Below, one piece after another: positions 13,820 through 25,490 of a stretch of 64,000 nucleotides of DNA (its first letter is position 1; every line of letters begins with the position of its first letter). This DNA comes from Torreya grandis. Lineage: Eukaryota; Streptophyta; Pinopsida; Cupressales; Taxaceae. Location: NCBI GenBank assembly GCA_037957365.1, contig JARHVA010005351.1, positions 920,001 through 984,000 of the forward strand, written 5' to 3'. Position numbers and translations under genes: made by a program. Under the pieces are notes generated by a model that was not told where the DNA came from, searched no databases, and saw only the letters and a list, made by a program, of their open reading frames with translations.

Positions 13820-15195
13820 AACACCCATAAATGATATTAGTTTTACTTTTTTGCCTAAATATTACCTAAATTAACACTATAGGTCCCATGGTAACATGAA
13901 TGGGTCATTTTGTGGCACGTGTGAAGGGTAAGAATTATATAAAATGGCCTAAAAGTGGTAATTTTAGGTCTATTTATGGGGATGTGAGCTATGAAAGAAT
14001 CTTGATCAGTTAGGATGGATTTGTGGACGTATGCATAGGTTTTAAGGTTTTATTTCAATTAATTTCATAGGTCTTGATAATGATAGAATAGTGTTTATAG
14101 GAAATAAAGAAGCCTAAATCAAGACTGCTTCTTTGTGTGCTTAAGAAAAGGTAAGATTGTAGTCCTATTAAAGATCATGAAGAGCTTGAGAGTCCTTAAA
14201 ATATCACTGAGGATACTTGTTGATACTCTTTTAATTTTACTTAGGTCATGAAAAAATTCAATAAAGTGAACACAAGCATTTTTGAGCATGATATCCTAAT
14301 ATGCCATTAAAGAACTTTCAAAGAGAGGTGTAGTGAATTTGAAGGGTTTTAACACCTAAGATAACATTATTTATTATACAACATCATTATGGAAGGTTAT
14401 CAAACATATGAAAAGTGTTAAAGAGGGTCGCTCAAGGTGTGTTGGATGAGAAAGAATGCAACTTGTCAATTCTCAACAATGAGGAGGAAGTTTCAAAGAA
14501 GATTGATGAGTCATCAAGAAAGATAATAACTCTTATGCCACCTTATGAAACTCATCATCAAAAAAACTGAAAATATGTTAAATTTAACTTTTAGGACTAT
14601 TTTATTACTTAATTTCTTACATCATAACTATCCAATGATTATATGACACTTATCATAGGCATTCTCAACATCCCTCCATCTCACTATTATACCTTATCCT
14701 ATATGTATGGCCTATTTTTTCATTGAAAGGGATCCTCCACTTGAGTATGGAAAACCTTAGTCCTTTTTTAATCCATTAAAATAATATACACGTTAGTTTT
14801 ACCTTCTCTTATGATTATATTCTAGTTTTGTGTATGTTTGATTGATCTTGTCTATTGTTTATTTACTTGTCATTGACATGTCTCATTATCTCACCTATTT
14901 ATAGTTAAAACATGTTCTTGTAGGTTATATGGAGTGTTTAAGTACTATTATGAAGTATAAGTGAGGTAAATATTCCATTAGTGTCTTTTAACCTCTTGAA
15001 AATTATCCCTCCTAGCCCAATCATCATCTACCACCTTCATATTGAAATAATGATGTAAGAGGAGTAGATTATGAGTAGTATATGAATATGTCATATTTAT
15101 ACTTATTGTGAATATATAAATGTGTGTTAGTTACTAATATTTTTCTAATATATACATTTCTTACATTTAACTTGACACTCTTATGCAATTCTAAA
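13820..15195 (+). repeat. Long direct repeat, copy B (probable truncated LTR)
   Basis: Second copy of the sequence at 5055-6970 in the same orientation, with many substitutions but long collinear matches (for example AACATGAATGGGTCATTT, AAGCCTAAATCAAGACTG, TTGGATGAGAAAGAATGCAA, CTCCTAGCCCAATCATCA). It lacks the part of copy A from about 5610 to 6140, joining ATTATTTATTATACAACATC directly. The right end fades at about 15195, where sequence of a different LTR element begins, so it may have been cut by that element. Together with copy A it would define an element of about 10 kb. Confidence 0.65.
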
Positions 15196-15199
15196 TTAT

Positions 15200-16685
15200 A
15201 ACATACTTCTTACATTTCCTACTTATGCTTAGATACATTTACATTCTGATGTTATGTTTGTACATTATAGTGGAATATCATGCACATGCTCTAGCTAACA
15301 CATTTTATAGATCTACTTATTTAGATGGTATTTACTACATAGGTTTCATAACTAACCTAAAAAGAGGGGGCATTCATAAGGGGTTGTCACAAATATTAGG
15401 CTTATACATTTATTTTCATTGATACATTTTATCACAAAAGCTCAATTTCATAAATCAGATTTAGGATAGACATAAAATAGAATAGAGAATCAACAATAAA
15501 TTCAAATCACATAAAAATTAGACCAAATAGAGAATATCACCCATATTAGGACACTAGCACCATAGGGCACTATTGTCCACTATAGGGCTCTACTTCAAGT
15601 AGCCCCAACTTTAGGACAGTCTAGATTATTAAAACTAGTATACTAAGTAAAATATAGATTTGCATAGATACATTCATAGGTTTAGTAGTTATGTTCATAT
15701 TTAACTCATATACATTAATTTTATCCTAAATTAATATCATTTTCTCATATTTTGGAGCATCATGAATAGTATGCTCACTCATATATTTAGATTAACTACA
15801 CAAGTTCAAATATTACATACTTGATTTAGGACCATATTAAGGGCATGTGCATGGCACATTGGTTTCTGTATACTCAAATTTAGATAGGTTGATTATATGG
15901 AATAAAAAAATCCATGTCATTCTATACATTGTATACACTTGTTATCACATTCCAGGTTCTCACTAGATTCTTACCTTACTCCATCTACAATGGTTGGCAT
16001 TCCTAAGTGGCCCAGAGTGGTTTAATATACCCTAATGGCTATGCATCTAAATACATAGATTTACTCAGTTAGATAATTTAATCACATTACATAGTATATT
16101 TATAGGTGCATCTACTTCACATAAGGGGCAATGATGGAGTCATGTCCTACATGTATTCTTGAGCCACCTATGTGAGAGGGTTAGACACAATTATAGTATT
16201 ATCCAAGATATTCATAGAGATTAGGATCCACTGATCAACATGAAAAATGGAGTCAAAATTAAATTGAGTTCTTGAGCCACCTATATGAGGATTTAGCAAG
16301 CCATTAACTCATTTCAAGTTATTCAATGATATGATCACTATACACATTCAGACACATAGGTTGTCACCAAGTTCATGCATTGGTTCTCATATCCAAAGAG
16401 GTGTATTAATTCCTTTCCCCTCTCTTTACTCAAATTTACTTAGTTATTTCATTTCATCATAGTCATTTTATTTTGATCATCTCTTAAGTAAGGAATGATT
16501 TTTTTTATGTTTCATTGTAGGACATTGTTTTGGATCGTGTTTCACATACACAAACCCAAATTCATATATTCAAACTCATATACATTGGATTAAATTCTAA
16601 GGTAAGTTCATGTATGTTTATTTTTCCTTTATACTAATCATTTTTATTTGTTGAATTACTATCATAAATGGTGGGGGAGGGGGGG
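15200..16685 (+). mobile_element. 3' internal region of an LTR retrotransposon (second element)
   Basis: This non-coding stretch is collinear with 27000-28538 of the nearly complete element at 21730-29715. Shared landmarks are AAAAGAGGGGG (15359 and 27181), GGGCATGTGCATGGCACATT (15841) against GGGGGCAATGTACATGGCAC (27636), and GGGGCAATGATGGA followed by TGTATTCTTG and a CCACCTAT block (16125 and 28018). Distances from these marks to the following LTR are nearly the same in both. It therefore marks the 3' end of a related element whose gag and 5' LTR are missing on the left. The frame at 15225-15422 is chance. Confidence 0.7.
16670..16685 (+). other. G-rich polypurine tract before LTR
   Basis: A run of G broken only by one T and one A lies directly before the TGGCATAAAT start of the LTR at 16686. 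In LTR retrotransposons a polypurine tract at this position primes plus-strand DNA synthesis. It is richer in G than the tracts of the related elements at 28523 and 50914. Confidence 0.6.
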
Positions 16686-17850
16686 TGGCATAAATATAAT
16701 CACCTAAAAGTGGTAACTAGATGCTAAGAGTGTCGCTTGAATCAATCTATCCTTAGGCTAGCCATATACCTATCCTAGATGATTGGACTTAAATTATAGT
16801 CATTAAACATACCATAATAACCTACATAAAATTATAACACAATCCCAAAACTATCATCTTAGACCCCAATCCAAATCACTTAAAAGTCTACCAAGAGGAC
16901 ATTAGTTCAACATTTAGGACACTACAACCACATAGCACTAGTGTCTCCAACTAGGCGCTACTATCCTTAGCCCTAGATCTTACTAGTGAATAGTTTCTTA
17001 TATGTGTTCCCATCATAAGGTCAGCTTAAGCTCATTTTATTATCCTCACAAGAAATATAATCTTATAAATACAAGTCTCATCCACTTTTATTCACTAGAT
17101 GGAAAATAGATGCAAAAGCTATTCAAACAAAAGATAAAGTTATGTGAAATCAAGGTATTTGATCCCTATTCTTCCATACATTATTCATACTACCATTTAT
17201 AACATCCCTAATCCTAATTTTAAATAATTTTGAATCTTAAGCATATTAAAGGCATCCAAGGCCACTCTCATTCTAGCATTCATTTTCACATATATCAAAT
17301 ACTAGGTGGGAGAACTACATCAGGGTCAATCCCTCTTTGTAGTATTAGTATGTAGGTAACTCTCAACATAGTGAGGTGTTGAGGATGTACAGTACATCTC
17401 AATCACAAAGAAAAAATTATTTCTTATGTCATAATTACAAGGATATTAGGGTTACACATCAAATAATGTTTTTCAAGTACAACATAAAGCTATAGGTTTT
17501 GGTCACATAGGAATATGACTTATATACATAGATGGAGGTACTCCTAGAAAATAAGAATCCTACAAGGGGGAATTATTACCACATTCAAGACATTACACAT
17601 AGATAGTGTTAATGTCTATATTGGGTACTATTATACAGTGAATAGATGAATACCTGAATCTTATTAGTGATATAGATTACTGCCTAGATCTAAAATTTTA
17701 GAGCCTAGATCATTTACAACAATTAGTTTTTAGATAAGTATCTATTTATCCCTATTTATTTATATTATTAAAAAGTGAAACAAAGTTAAAGGTCATAACA
17801 AATTGTTAATTATTGCATATTTATTTGACTGATTTAGGTATCTCAACCAT
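16686..17850 (+). mobile_element. 3' LTR of second element (diverged)
   Basis: It starts TGGCATAAATATAATCACC..GTGGTAACT, which aligns with TGTAGTCATATAAAAT..CTGGTAACT at the start of the LTRs at 21730 and 28539. An internal block with GGGAGAACTACATCAGG, CCCTCTTT and GTATTAGTATGTAGGTA at 17309-17356 is also shared with both of those LTRs (22300-22357 and 29110-29170). The right end is an estimate from the length of the other LTRs (about 1170 bp); I could not see a clear CA terminus or target-site duplication. Confidence 0.6.
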
Positions 17851-19635
17851 TAACCAAACATAAGATTTTCATTATAAAACTTATAAAAGGTTAAATCAAT
17901 AGCCTAATGGGAATACAAAGTTGAAAATATTTTACATTTTATTTCTAAGTCATGTAGGATAAGAGAAAACCTATAATCTTGAGGTGAATATGACTCATAA
18001 TTCACATCCTACTCTAACATATTACACTCATATGACTCAAGAATAAAATTGTTTAGATGGTAATATTAGTACACTTGAGAGTATATAAGCACACAAACCT
18101 ACTATAAAATTTAGTGAGATGATATTTTTTAAGATGATTTCATTTGTATAGAATTATTTATGTTTGCCTACATTAAATTTTAACCTATACACAATGGCAT
18201 GGTAGTTAATGGTTCAAGTTGAAATGTTTACATAATGACATTAATTACTAGTCTAGCATATACATATAATGGCTTGATGGATATAATAAAGATAGTCAAA
18301 AGATTTGATGGAAATAAATGAAACACTCTTTGAAGCATTTTGATACCACTTAAATTATATGCAAAAGTAGTTGGTACTTTATTGATAGTTATAAATAGTA
18401 CAATAGAACTCTACATATTTTTAGGATGCCCTTGGATAGGTAATATTTGTGTAGTTCCATCTTTATTAAATTGTTGCATGAAGTATATACATATAAAAAG
18501 AGTGGTTATAATTTAAGGTATACAATATGAGTATCTTATTTAGTTGTAGAATTTCCTTTAGAAGGATACAACATAGATCATTATAAAATATATATACTTG
18601 CATTTTATGCAATAATTATTAAAAAAATCCTATAAAACCAATACTTTAGCATCTATTACATCATATGTTTATCCTAGTATAGAAAGCATTACCTAATCAA
18701 TAATGTCCTACACTAATGTTATAGGCTACATGGCATGTTCCATGATGAATACTAGGTAGTAAAATATAATTTAAATTATCATTATTAGAGTTACACAACA
18801 TAAATAATAATATCATATGGTTTATGATGAATATGAGGGATAATTACATCATATCAATTTTTATATTATGATATATATACATGTGTTAATACTCACGTGT
18901 ACTAAGTAACATTCACCATAATTGACCAATGACCTAAATTAAAGCATTCCATTGAAGGGATCATTGGTTACCATGAATATAAAAAATATATAAATATAAA
19001 AAATATAAATATTCCAAAAATATAAAGGTCCCATGAATGACATGTGGATAGATGAAGGATAATGGGGGACAAAAGGGGAGGGGGGGGTATAAATTGATAC
19101 CTTTTTTCTAAAAATAGCAATAGTTGAACTTAGAGAGAATGTTAAAGACACTTCAAAAAGGAATATGACAATGACATAAAAATATGAATTGTGGTATTTT
19201 GAATTTAGTTTCTAAATATATAATATTTTCTAATACCTAGATGATAAAATTATGAAAAATAGTTATATTTATGATAATAGGTTGTTCCTTTTTTATAAAA
19301 ATATGAGTGCATGTGTACAAACACATTTTTTTGGTAAATGATTGAATTTTTGTATGAAATTCCCTATATAGATAGGTGAAGAGTTAAATATTGTTGAGAA
19401 CATTTTTTATTATGTATATAATTTTTAAATAATTTTACAAGTCAATACAGTTGAAAAATTGAAAGTGCAGGTATATGAACACAACTTTTTGACTTTAACT
19501 TCATGAAAATTATTTTTTCTTTTTAAAGAATAATCTACAATATGTAGATTGTTGAGATATAAGTTTTATAATCATTTGATTAATATTTAAAAAGTAATAA
19601 GATAATTTTTGATGATATGTATATAGACTATAAGG
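17851..19635. other. AT-rich DNA with a G-run; no gene seen
   Basis: No recognisable coding frame on either strand. At about 18370-18540 the plus strand vaguely resembles the end of a Ty1/copia reverse transcriptase, but too weakly to call. The minus-strand frame at 18939-19151 runs through low-complexity AT sequence and the G-run at 19064. Confidence 0.4.
19064..19088 (+). other. G-rich tract, possible polypurine tract or quadruplex
   Basis: Runs of five, four and eight or more G are separated by short spacers (GGGGGACAAAAGGGGAG followed by a G run), followed by TATAAATTGATACC. This resembles the G-rich polypurine tract at 16670, but the sequence after it does not match any LTR seen in this window. 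A G-quadruplex could form on the plus strand. Its function is unknown. Confidence 0.35.
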
Positions 19636-19639
19636 AGCT

Positions 19640-20690
19640 ATGTTTTAGATTAAGGTAAAAATAGGTTTTGAAGGGACCTCGAAACCCTAAAACAAAGGGA
19701 GAAGGATGAAACAATAACGTCTACAGGCGAAACCTAAAACCTACTTCAAAGAAGTATCAAAATCAGGTTTTACATGGACCTGAAACCATCAAAAAAGAAA
19801 ATCAAAAGACAAACCCCAGGTTTTACAGAGACCTAGAAACTCCATAGTAAAGAGGATACAAAAAACCAGGTAACGAGACAAGAAATTACATCCACCTAAA
19901 AGAACCTGAATCTATTCTTCTAGTTCCAAAATCATCTTCAATGCTTCCTTACCTTTCACAGTAGTGTCCTGAATGGTAGTAGCCACTGACTTGGCTCCCT
20001 CTTGCATTGCTTTCTTTCTTGAGCTCTATCTAGTTCTCTTGCTAGGCCCCTCCAAGGATTTTATTTGCTCATTTGCTCATTTTCCAATGTTTACAGCAGC
20101 AACACATATGCTAGATGTAACCTCCTCCATCTTCATTCTGCTTTCCTTAATGAGTTCCCTTAGGTTGTTCTCATAGTTTTTGAGTTTGATACGAATATCC
20201 CTCATTTGCTTTTCCATGTTATTGATTTTATTCCAAACTGCCTCTTGGTTACCTTCCATTATTTCCATTTTCTTCTTGAGTTCCATTATTTCCTTATACA
20301 TCCATGAATCGAATTGAAGGATATCATCTGATTTGCAATTGACCAAGCTCATAGGTGGGTGCATCCCGTCATTCTGCCTTATATCACTCCAATCTTCTAT
20401 ATTCTTTTTTGGACTTTTTCCAACTTATTCCATGTGACCCTCCCTTTCCATTCATTTATGTTCCTTAGTTTCAACAGGGCTTTCATTTTTGTTACTAACA
20501 TCCGTAACTTGAGCTCCCTTTTCCGTTACTTGGTTGGCGACCTGAGCTAGATTTTCCTTCTCATTTATTGAATTAGGGTCCTCAAACGAATCATCCAAAT
20601 CTTTATCAGATTCCTTGAACACTTGCTATTTTTCCTCAGGATCATGGTTACTATTTTCAGCTTTTTCCTCTATAGTGACTCATGCTATGT
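19640..20690 (-). pseudogene. 3' part of a gag-like retroelement protein with coiled coil
   Basis: Read on the minus strand, 20690 to about 19900 gives an acidic polar region (ESDKDLDDSFEDPNSINEKE, QVANQVTEKGAQVTDVSN) and then, after a frame change, an open coiled coil at 20364-20077 (MELKKKMEIMEGNQEAVWNK, INNMEKQMRDIRIKLKNYEN). The next segment reads SLEGPSKRTR, GAKSVATTIQDTTVKGKEAL. It ends in a non-coding tail with a GFEVPSKP-type peptide at about 19680, which parallels GFEAPVK at about 55870 after another gag-like remnant. I infer the 3' half of the same retroelement family found at 46.85-48.35 kb and 55.87-57.2 kb. The N-terminal half is missing. It is broken by several stops and at least two frameshifts. 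Confidence 0.5.
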
Positions 20691-20810
20691 TACATATAAA
20701 TTAAACAATAATTATTAATAATATTATAACATTAAAAAAATTATATATTTGAAAACTACACTTTTTGCTCTACAAATGCATATATATAATTTTTAAATAA
20801 TAAAAGTTGT

Positions 20811-21000
20811 TTGATCAAACATGTTGATAAAAAGGAGAAGAAACCCTTAAAATCTTATAAATCTCTTTGGCTAGTCCATGAAATAATTTATCCAAGTTTT
20901 GGACCCCCCAGGCCTAAAACCAAGGAAAAATTGGAGGGAAAACAAGAAAAAAACATTGAAAATATGATAAGGGCATATGCCCTTTCCACAAACACTAAAG
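20811..21000 (+). pseudogene. Possible first exon of the split transposase-like gene
   Basis: An open frame of about 63 codons rich in Lys and Glu (KKEKKPLKSYKSLW, then PSFGPPRPKTKEKLEGKQ, then NMIRAYALSTNTKG). After about 260 bases of AT-rich, intron-like sequence, a frame rich in basic residues resumes at 21265. I infer that these are N-terminal parts of the gene whose C-terminal half lies at 29717-32340, because they are directly upstream on the same strand and end where the retrotransposon begins. The link between this exon and the rest is an inference from position; the boundaries of the presumed intron are not clear. Confidence 0.4.
20969..20984. repeat. Perfect 16-bp palindrome AAGGGCATATGCCCTT
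   Basis: AAGGGCATATGCCCTT is its own reverse complement. The same type of palindrome, with variable centre, is repeated six times at 46082-46241. Here it lies within the possible first exon of the transposase-like gene. Confidence 0.85.
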
Positions 21001-21025
21001 GGCAAATAATTTTTTATTATTATTA

Positions 21026-21089
21026 GTTCATGAACCTTAAAGGGTGTACATTATTTATAAATAATGAATGCCCTTTGTGATTCATGAAC
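21026..21089. repeat. 64-bp near-perfect inverted repeat
   Basis: Two 32-base arms meet without a loop. The left arm starts GTTCATGAACCTTAAAGGGT and the right arm ends GCCCTTTGTGATTCATGAAC; about 26 of 32 positions pair. The arms contain the AAAGGG/CCCTTT half sites seen in the palindromes at 20969 and 46082-46241. It could be a small foldback element or part of a transposon end. Confidence 0.8.
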
Positions 21090-21261
21090 TCTTACTGTAT
21101 TTACCATGAAAATGAGTGTTTTATTTTGTATTTTCCAAATATAAACTAGTTTTTCTGCTATAACTATGCAAATTTGATGAATTGCTCATCTATTTTATTT
21201 GAATCACTAATAATTCTTAAATTTTAAATCTATAATTATATTATTTTATCAAATATAAATA

Positions 21262-21729
21262 ACAAGGTCAGGAAGTCATCATAAAAGACTAATAAAAGAG
21301 TCAGAAAATGAGGAAATTGAAGAGAAAGGAGAAAGAAAAAAGAAAAGACAAGCAAATAAGAAGGCATCCATAAGAGCTTCTAGGAAATTTGAAGGTTCTT
21401 ATTCTACAATAGGTAGTACTTCTAATGAGGATAACATACCCAATTCCATAAAATTTAGTTTATATGTGTCTTTAAATGAGATAAGAGAATTGAGTCAATC
21501 TTTGTTTCAAGATGAAATTCAAAATGTAGAGCATGTAAATAATGAATTTTTAATGAATGATGAAATGTATGGATAAATAAAATATAATGAAACATCCATT
21601 CATAATGAATTTTTTGAGTATGATGATAATCAACATCAAATAGTGACACCAATCATGTGTCTCCTAATGAAGAGGAATTTAATTCACCTATAACCCCTAA
21701 TTTAGATAGTCAAACCTCTAATGTACCTA
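21262..21729 (+). pseudogene. N-terminal part of transposase-like gene, cut by retrotransposon
   Basis: One frame reads SGSHHKRLIKESENEEIEEK, then GERKKKRQANKKASIRAS, then an acidic Asn-rich region (NEIRELSQSLFQDEIQNVEH) with one stop. A shift of frame then gives VSPNEEEFNSPITPNLDSQ and SNVPM, which ends exactly at the left LTR border at 21730. The frame picks up again beyond the retrotransposon at about 29726 as MVEVLTPHNLIQNVAP. The basic stretch could be a nuclear localisation or DNA-binding segment. I infer that this is the upstream portion of the gene interrupted by the LTR element. Confidence 0.5.
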
Positions 21730-22898
21730 TGTAGTCATATAAAATGTAAAAATTGGTAACTTGAGCATGGCTAATGACATCTAACCCATAGGTCCTTCTT
21801 TATTTTTCTCATGACCCTCTTAGGCTTGTTTTCCATGATTTTTAATCATTTATAGCCTTCCAAACATGGTCCTAGCTAAGCTAGACTCCTCTTTCCATGA
21901 CTAATCCATCCCCCCAAGTCCTGTCTGCTTAGGACTATAGTGCTAATGCCACTCCTATCCAATTTTTATGCTTTTTTCCAATTCTATTTTTAGACCCAAT
22001 GGTCAATTTCTTTTGGTTCCCCATCATTATCCTTGTTGGCCCAATGTGAGTACATCCAACCCATGACCAATAGATCCCTATAAAATCCCATTCAAAGATA
22101 ATTTTGAAAGGGTTATAAACTATCACTAAGAAAGGAAGAATACAAGAAATAATACTCAAGAAATATTCCTTATTCTCTATATATAGCTAGCCAATACACT
22201 TACAAGCTTATTCAAATTGCTACACCAGTCCCTAGCCATTTCAATTAAATCTAATCTATCATTTTGCATCTTCATACACTCAATTTTATAAACCATATCA
22301 AGTGGGAGAATTACATATGACTTCATCCCTCTTTAGAGTATTAGTATGTAGGTAGTGTGCCCACACATAGGGCGTGAAGCACGTCCAATGAATCTTACAC
22401 ACACTAACCACCTTTTTGCTCAAAATTAGTCAAATCATAATGGAAGATAGGGTTTAAAGAAAGAATTTACTCCATAGGGAGATATATAGACTTCCATCTA
22501 CTATAAATTTATAGACAAGATCACACAAACCTACCAAACAAAACCTAAAAAGCTTAGATCCTCAAGACAATAGTGGCAGAGCTAAACTACAACATTGGTG
22601 TCACTCTTGTCTAGTTTTGACACTCCTATCTATTCAAAAAATGATGTCCAAATATTAGTTTTCAATAGTGTCTCAGTCCCACATAGTCAATATCATCTTT
22701 TATCTCAATCAAATCAACACATTTCTATGCTAAGTTATATTTCTCTCTATTCACTTGCTATTTTTAGAAAGACTAAACAATAATCATACTTAAAAAATTA
22801 GTAAGTTAATAATGGAAAAATTATTAACTAATTTTACTACTCAGACCCTTTAATTAAATTAGGAATAATACAATAATATTCTCAAAAAATTTAAATCA
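21730..22898 (+). mobile_element. 5' LTR of the 8-kb element
   Basis: Pairs with 28539-29715 along its whole length, with the same TG start and CA end. The open frame at 22595-22783 within it matches the one at 29436-29618 in the other LTR and is not a gene. Directly after the end, TTTGGTGAACTTGACTT contains a TGG that could begin a primer-binding site, but I cannot assign the tRNA. Shared motif GTATTAGTATGTAGGTA lies at 22338. Confidence 0.9.
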
Positions 22899-23558
22899 TT
22901 TGGTGAACTTGACTTACTTCATTTATGCATAAAAATCTTAGAAATTTTAGGGTAAATTTATTACTAATTTTTCATCTATTTTCTAATTTTTTAGCTACAT
23001 AATAAAATAAAAAATTATCATTAAATTTTAAAATTTATTAGTAATTTTAAAATAATTTTCTTTCAAATCCTAGTTGCCCATACTAGGTCCCATTATTTTT
23101 TTAATAATTTTCCAATCATTTTTCTAAATTTTTACTAGCACATTTAAAATAAAAAAATCCATTCAAATTCCAAAATTCAATAATAATTTTCAAAAACATT
23201 TATTTTTCAAAACCCTAGTTACATCTACTAGGTCCTGTTAATTCATTAATTTTTCAGTAAATTTATGATTTTTTACTTGCATATATAACTCAAAAATTCA
23301 CTTTCAATTTCAAAATTTCATAGTAATTATTCAAATAATTATCTGTTAAAACCTTAATTGCCCACACTAGATCCCATTACTTCTTGAGAAATCACCTTAC
23401 ATGTTTCATAGTTTCATATATTTTTTTACAATCTCCAGTTAACTATTTTTAGGAATTTGCATTTTCTATATTCAGTACTTTCATTTTCTAGTACCTTGTC
23501 TATTACAAATTATTTCAAAAAATATAATCAAATATCAATTTGTTTTCCTATTTTAATA

Positions 23559-24385
23559 ATGGCCCAATACATCGGTTTTGATGAAACTGATAAAAGGGAA
23601 CTTCAAAAAAATTTAACTAAACACCCTGACATGCAAGACAACTTGCTTAAAATACTTTAAGAGGAACCAAACAAAGTGAAAAATGGTCAATTTTATCAAA
23701 CCATAAAGAAATCAGTTGTAAATGACACTACGATGGAAACTATGTCTCACCAACCCCCTATAGCAGCCCAACCTACTTCTATGCCACTAACTAAAACTAG
23801 TACATCCCCATCTCTTGATGTGGTAGCCCTTATGTAAGAGATTGTATCTCTTTAATCCAAGGTGATACATTTTGAGCAAGGTGTTTCTAGACCCATGCAA
23901 GATTTGGATTTTTTTGCTCTATTACATACACCATTGTCATGTCACATTAATTCTACACCCTTGACACAAGGTTTTGTTTAACCCAAACTTACTCTATATG
24001 ATGGCAAGGGTGATCTAGAGGAATATTTGAGAGCTTTTCACATAGCACGATTTGACTATGTAACAAATGACTAGTTACGTAACAAGTTATTTTTATGAAT
24101 CCTAAAAAATTATGTTTTACAATGGTTTTATAGTCTACCTAATCAGGCAGTCAATGCATTCAATCCTTTAGATGACATATTCCTAGCTCATTTCATCATT
24201 AACATTGGTGATAATATTTCATATGATCATGTTGCACAAAATAAATAAAGGTCTAATGAGCATCTCACATATTATGTTCTTTGATATAACACTATCTTGG
24301 CTAAGATGACTAGCCCCATGACCAATCAAGAGTTATAAGATCTCTTCAAACGAAGTCTTTTACCAGCTTTACTAAATCAATTGTG
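23559..24385 (+). pseudogene. Ty3/gypsy-type gag protein (broken)
   Basis: The frame opens at ATG 23559 (MAQYIGFDETDKREL) and is open to a stop at about 23660. It continues with stops as a Pro/Ser/Thr-rich linker (QPPIAAQPTSMPLTKTSTS) and then the Retrotrans_gag domain from 23988: LTLYDGKGDLEEYLRAFHIA, FDYVTND, LQWFYSLP, IFLAHFI and LFKRSLLPALLNQL. This order (YDGKGDP-like start, LQWFYSLP, then FxxSLLP) is the classic plant gypsy gag domain, which packages element RNA into particles in the cytoplasm. At least six in-frame stops mean it makes no protein. A start at 23559 is chosen because the peptide from there is polar and in frame with the domain. Confidence 0.85.
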
Positions 24386-25085
24386 TTCAAAATATTCTCT
24401 TCCTTCACAAAATAATGTCACACACTAAAAGAAAGATAATTCAAGTTAATTATAATGGGAAAACTCAAGTACACAAGTATCTCAGATAGAACAAACAAGA
24501 GTAACAACAAATTCCCATACAAAGTAAAGGTCAATGATAAAAAGAGTTAGAATCAACCTAAATTTATGTGTTTTTAGATCCCCCTTAGTGAGTGGTTTTA
24601 TTAGCACCTCCTCGACTTACCTTTACCAATCTACCAATTTTTCCAAGCAAAGTTTTATAGTAGTTATTAGAATGTAACATCATATCTCTACCTCCTATTC
24701 AGGAAGTTGACCTAACAAAGCCTCTTCCACAAGGATATGATCAACATGCATTTTTTGAGTCTCATAGGGAACCAAGCCATACAAAAAATAGATGCATCAA
24801 TTTGAGACACAAGATACAAGATTTAATAGATGGAAATAATATTGATCTTGGCACTTTAGTTGAGCCTCCTTAGGCAAAGCAAACACAAGATAAATCTTTG
24901 AAAATATTTTTAGATCCTTTTCCATAGCATTCCAAATAAGAGATAGGGGATACATCAGGGGTTCACCATGCATATCATGCACATCCCCCACCCATACAGG
25001 GCACCCACCTTCAGTTGAGTTACATCCTTTGAGAAACATGATTGGTGTTACAATTCTAGAGTTATATCTAGATATTCCATCTTCT

Positions 25086-25490
25086 TAGAGTAGGATATCA
25101 TTGAGGATGATATAAATTATCATGCACTCTTTATTAGAGCTCACATTCATAATAATCATATTCATAATGTTCTCATAGATAATAGATCTTGTGTGAACAT
25201 GTGCACTATGACATCATTATAGCATTTGAGATATTCAAAGTAGGATATTTTACTAGCAAACATAATTATTTATGGATTCAGTGGACACATATAGATCTCA
25301 TTGGGTGAGATTGTACTTTCTTTATAGATTGATCCAATACATGTGGCCACAACATTCACTATTGTTCCCAATGTAGAAGTTTTTGATATGTTACTTGGTC
25401 TACCATGGATGAAAAAAATTGAGAAGTACCTTATATAATTAATAAATGCATGAAATTTATTCACACTAATCAAGTTTTTATAGCTAGTGG
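25086..25490 (+). pseudogene. Retroviral-type aspartic protease domain (broken)
   Basis: After a degraded linker, the frame reads INYHALFIRAHIHNNHIHN, VLIDNRSCVNMCTM, ANIIIYGFSGH, ISLGEIVLSL, IDPIHVATTFTIVPN and DMLLGLPWM. This is the plant Ty3/gypsy aspartic protease pattern: VLID-S/T-G at the catalytic site, a flap region, and ending LLGxPWM. The catalytic triad position here reads DNR, so the active-site Ser/Thr and Gly are altered. Four or more stops interrupt it. In a live element this enzyme cuts the polyprotein. A Pro-rich tail (VPYELPLPTLEPSSTVQS) follows, and no reverse transcriptase is recognisable beyond it. Confidence 0.8.

Noticed and set aside
18370..18560. Possible Ty1/copia reverse-transcriptase end
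   Set aside because: A faint resemblance to the C-terminal RT pattern in one frame, but no invariant motif such as the YVDD box is present.
22595..22783. Open frame of 62 codons, matched by 60 codons at 29436-29618
   Set aside because: Both lie at the same position in the two LTRs, so the similarity comes from the LTR sequence and not from selection on a protein.
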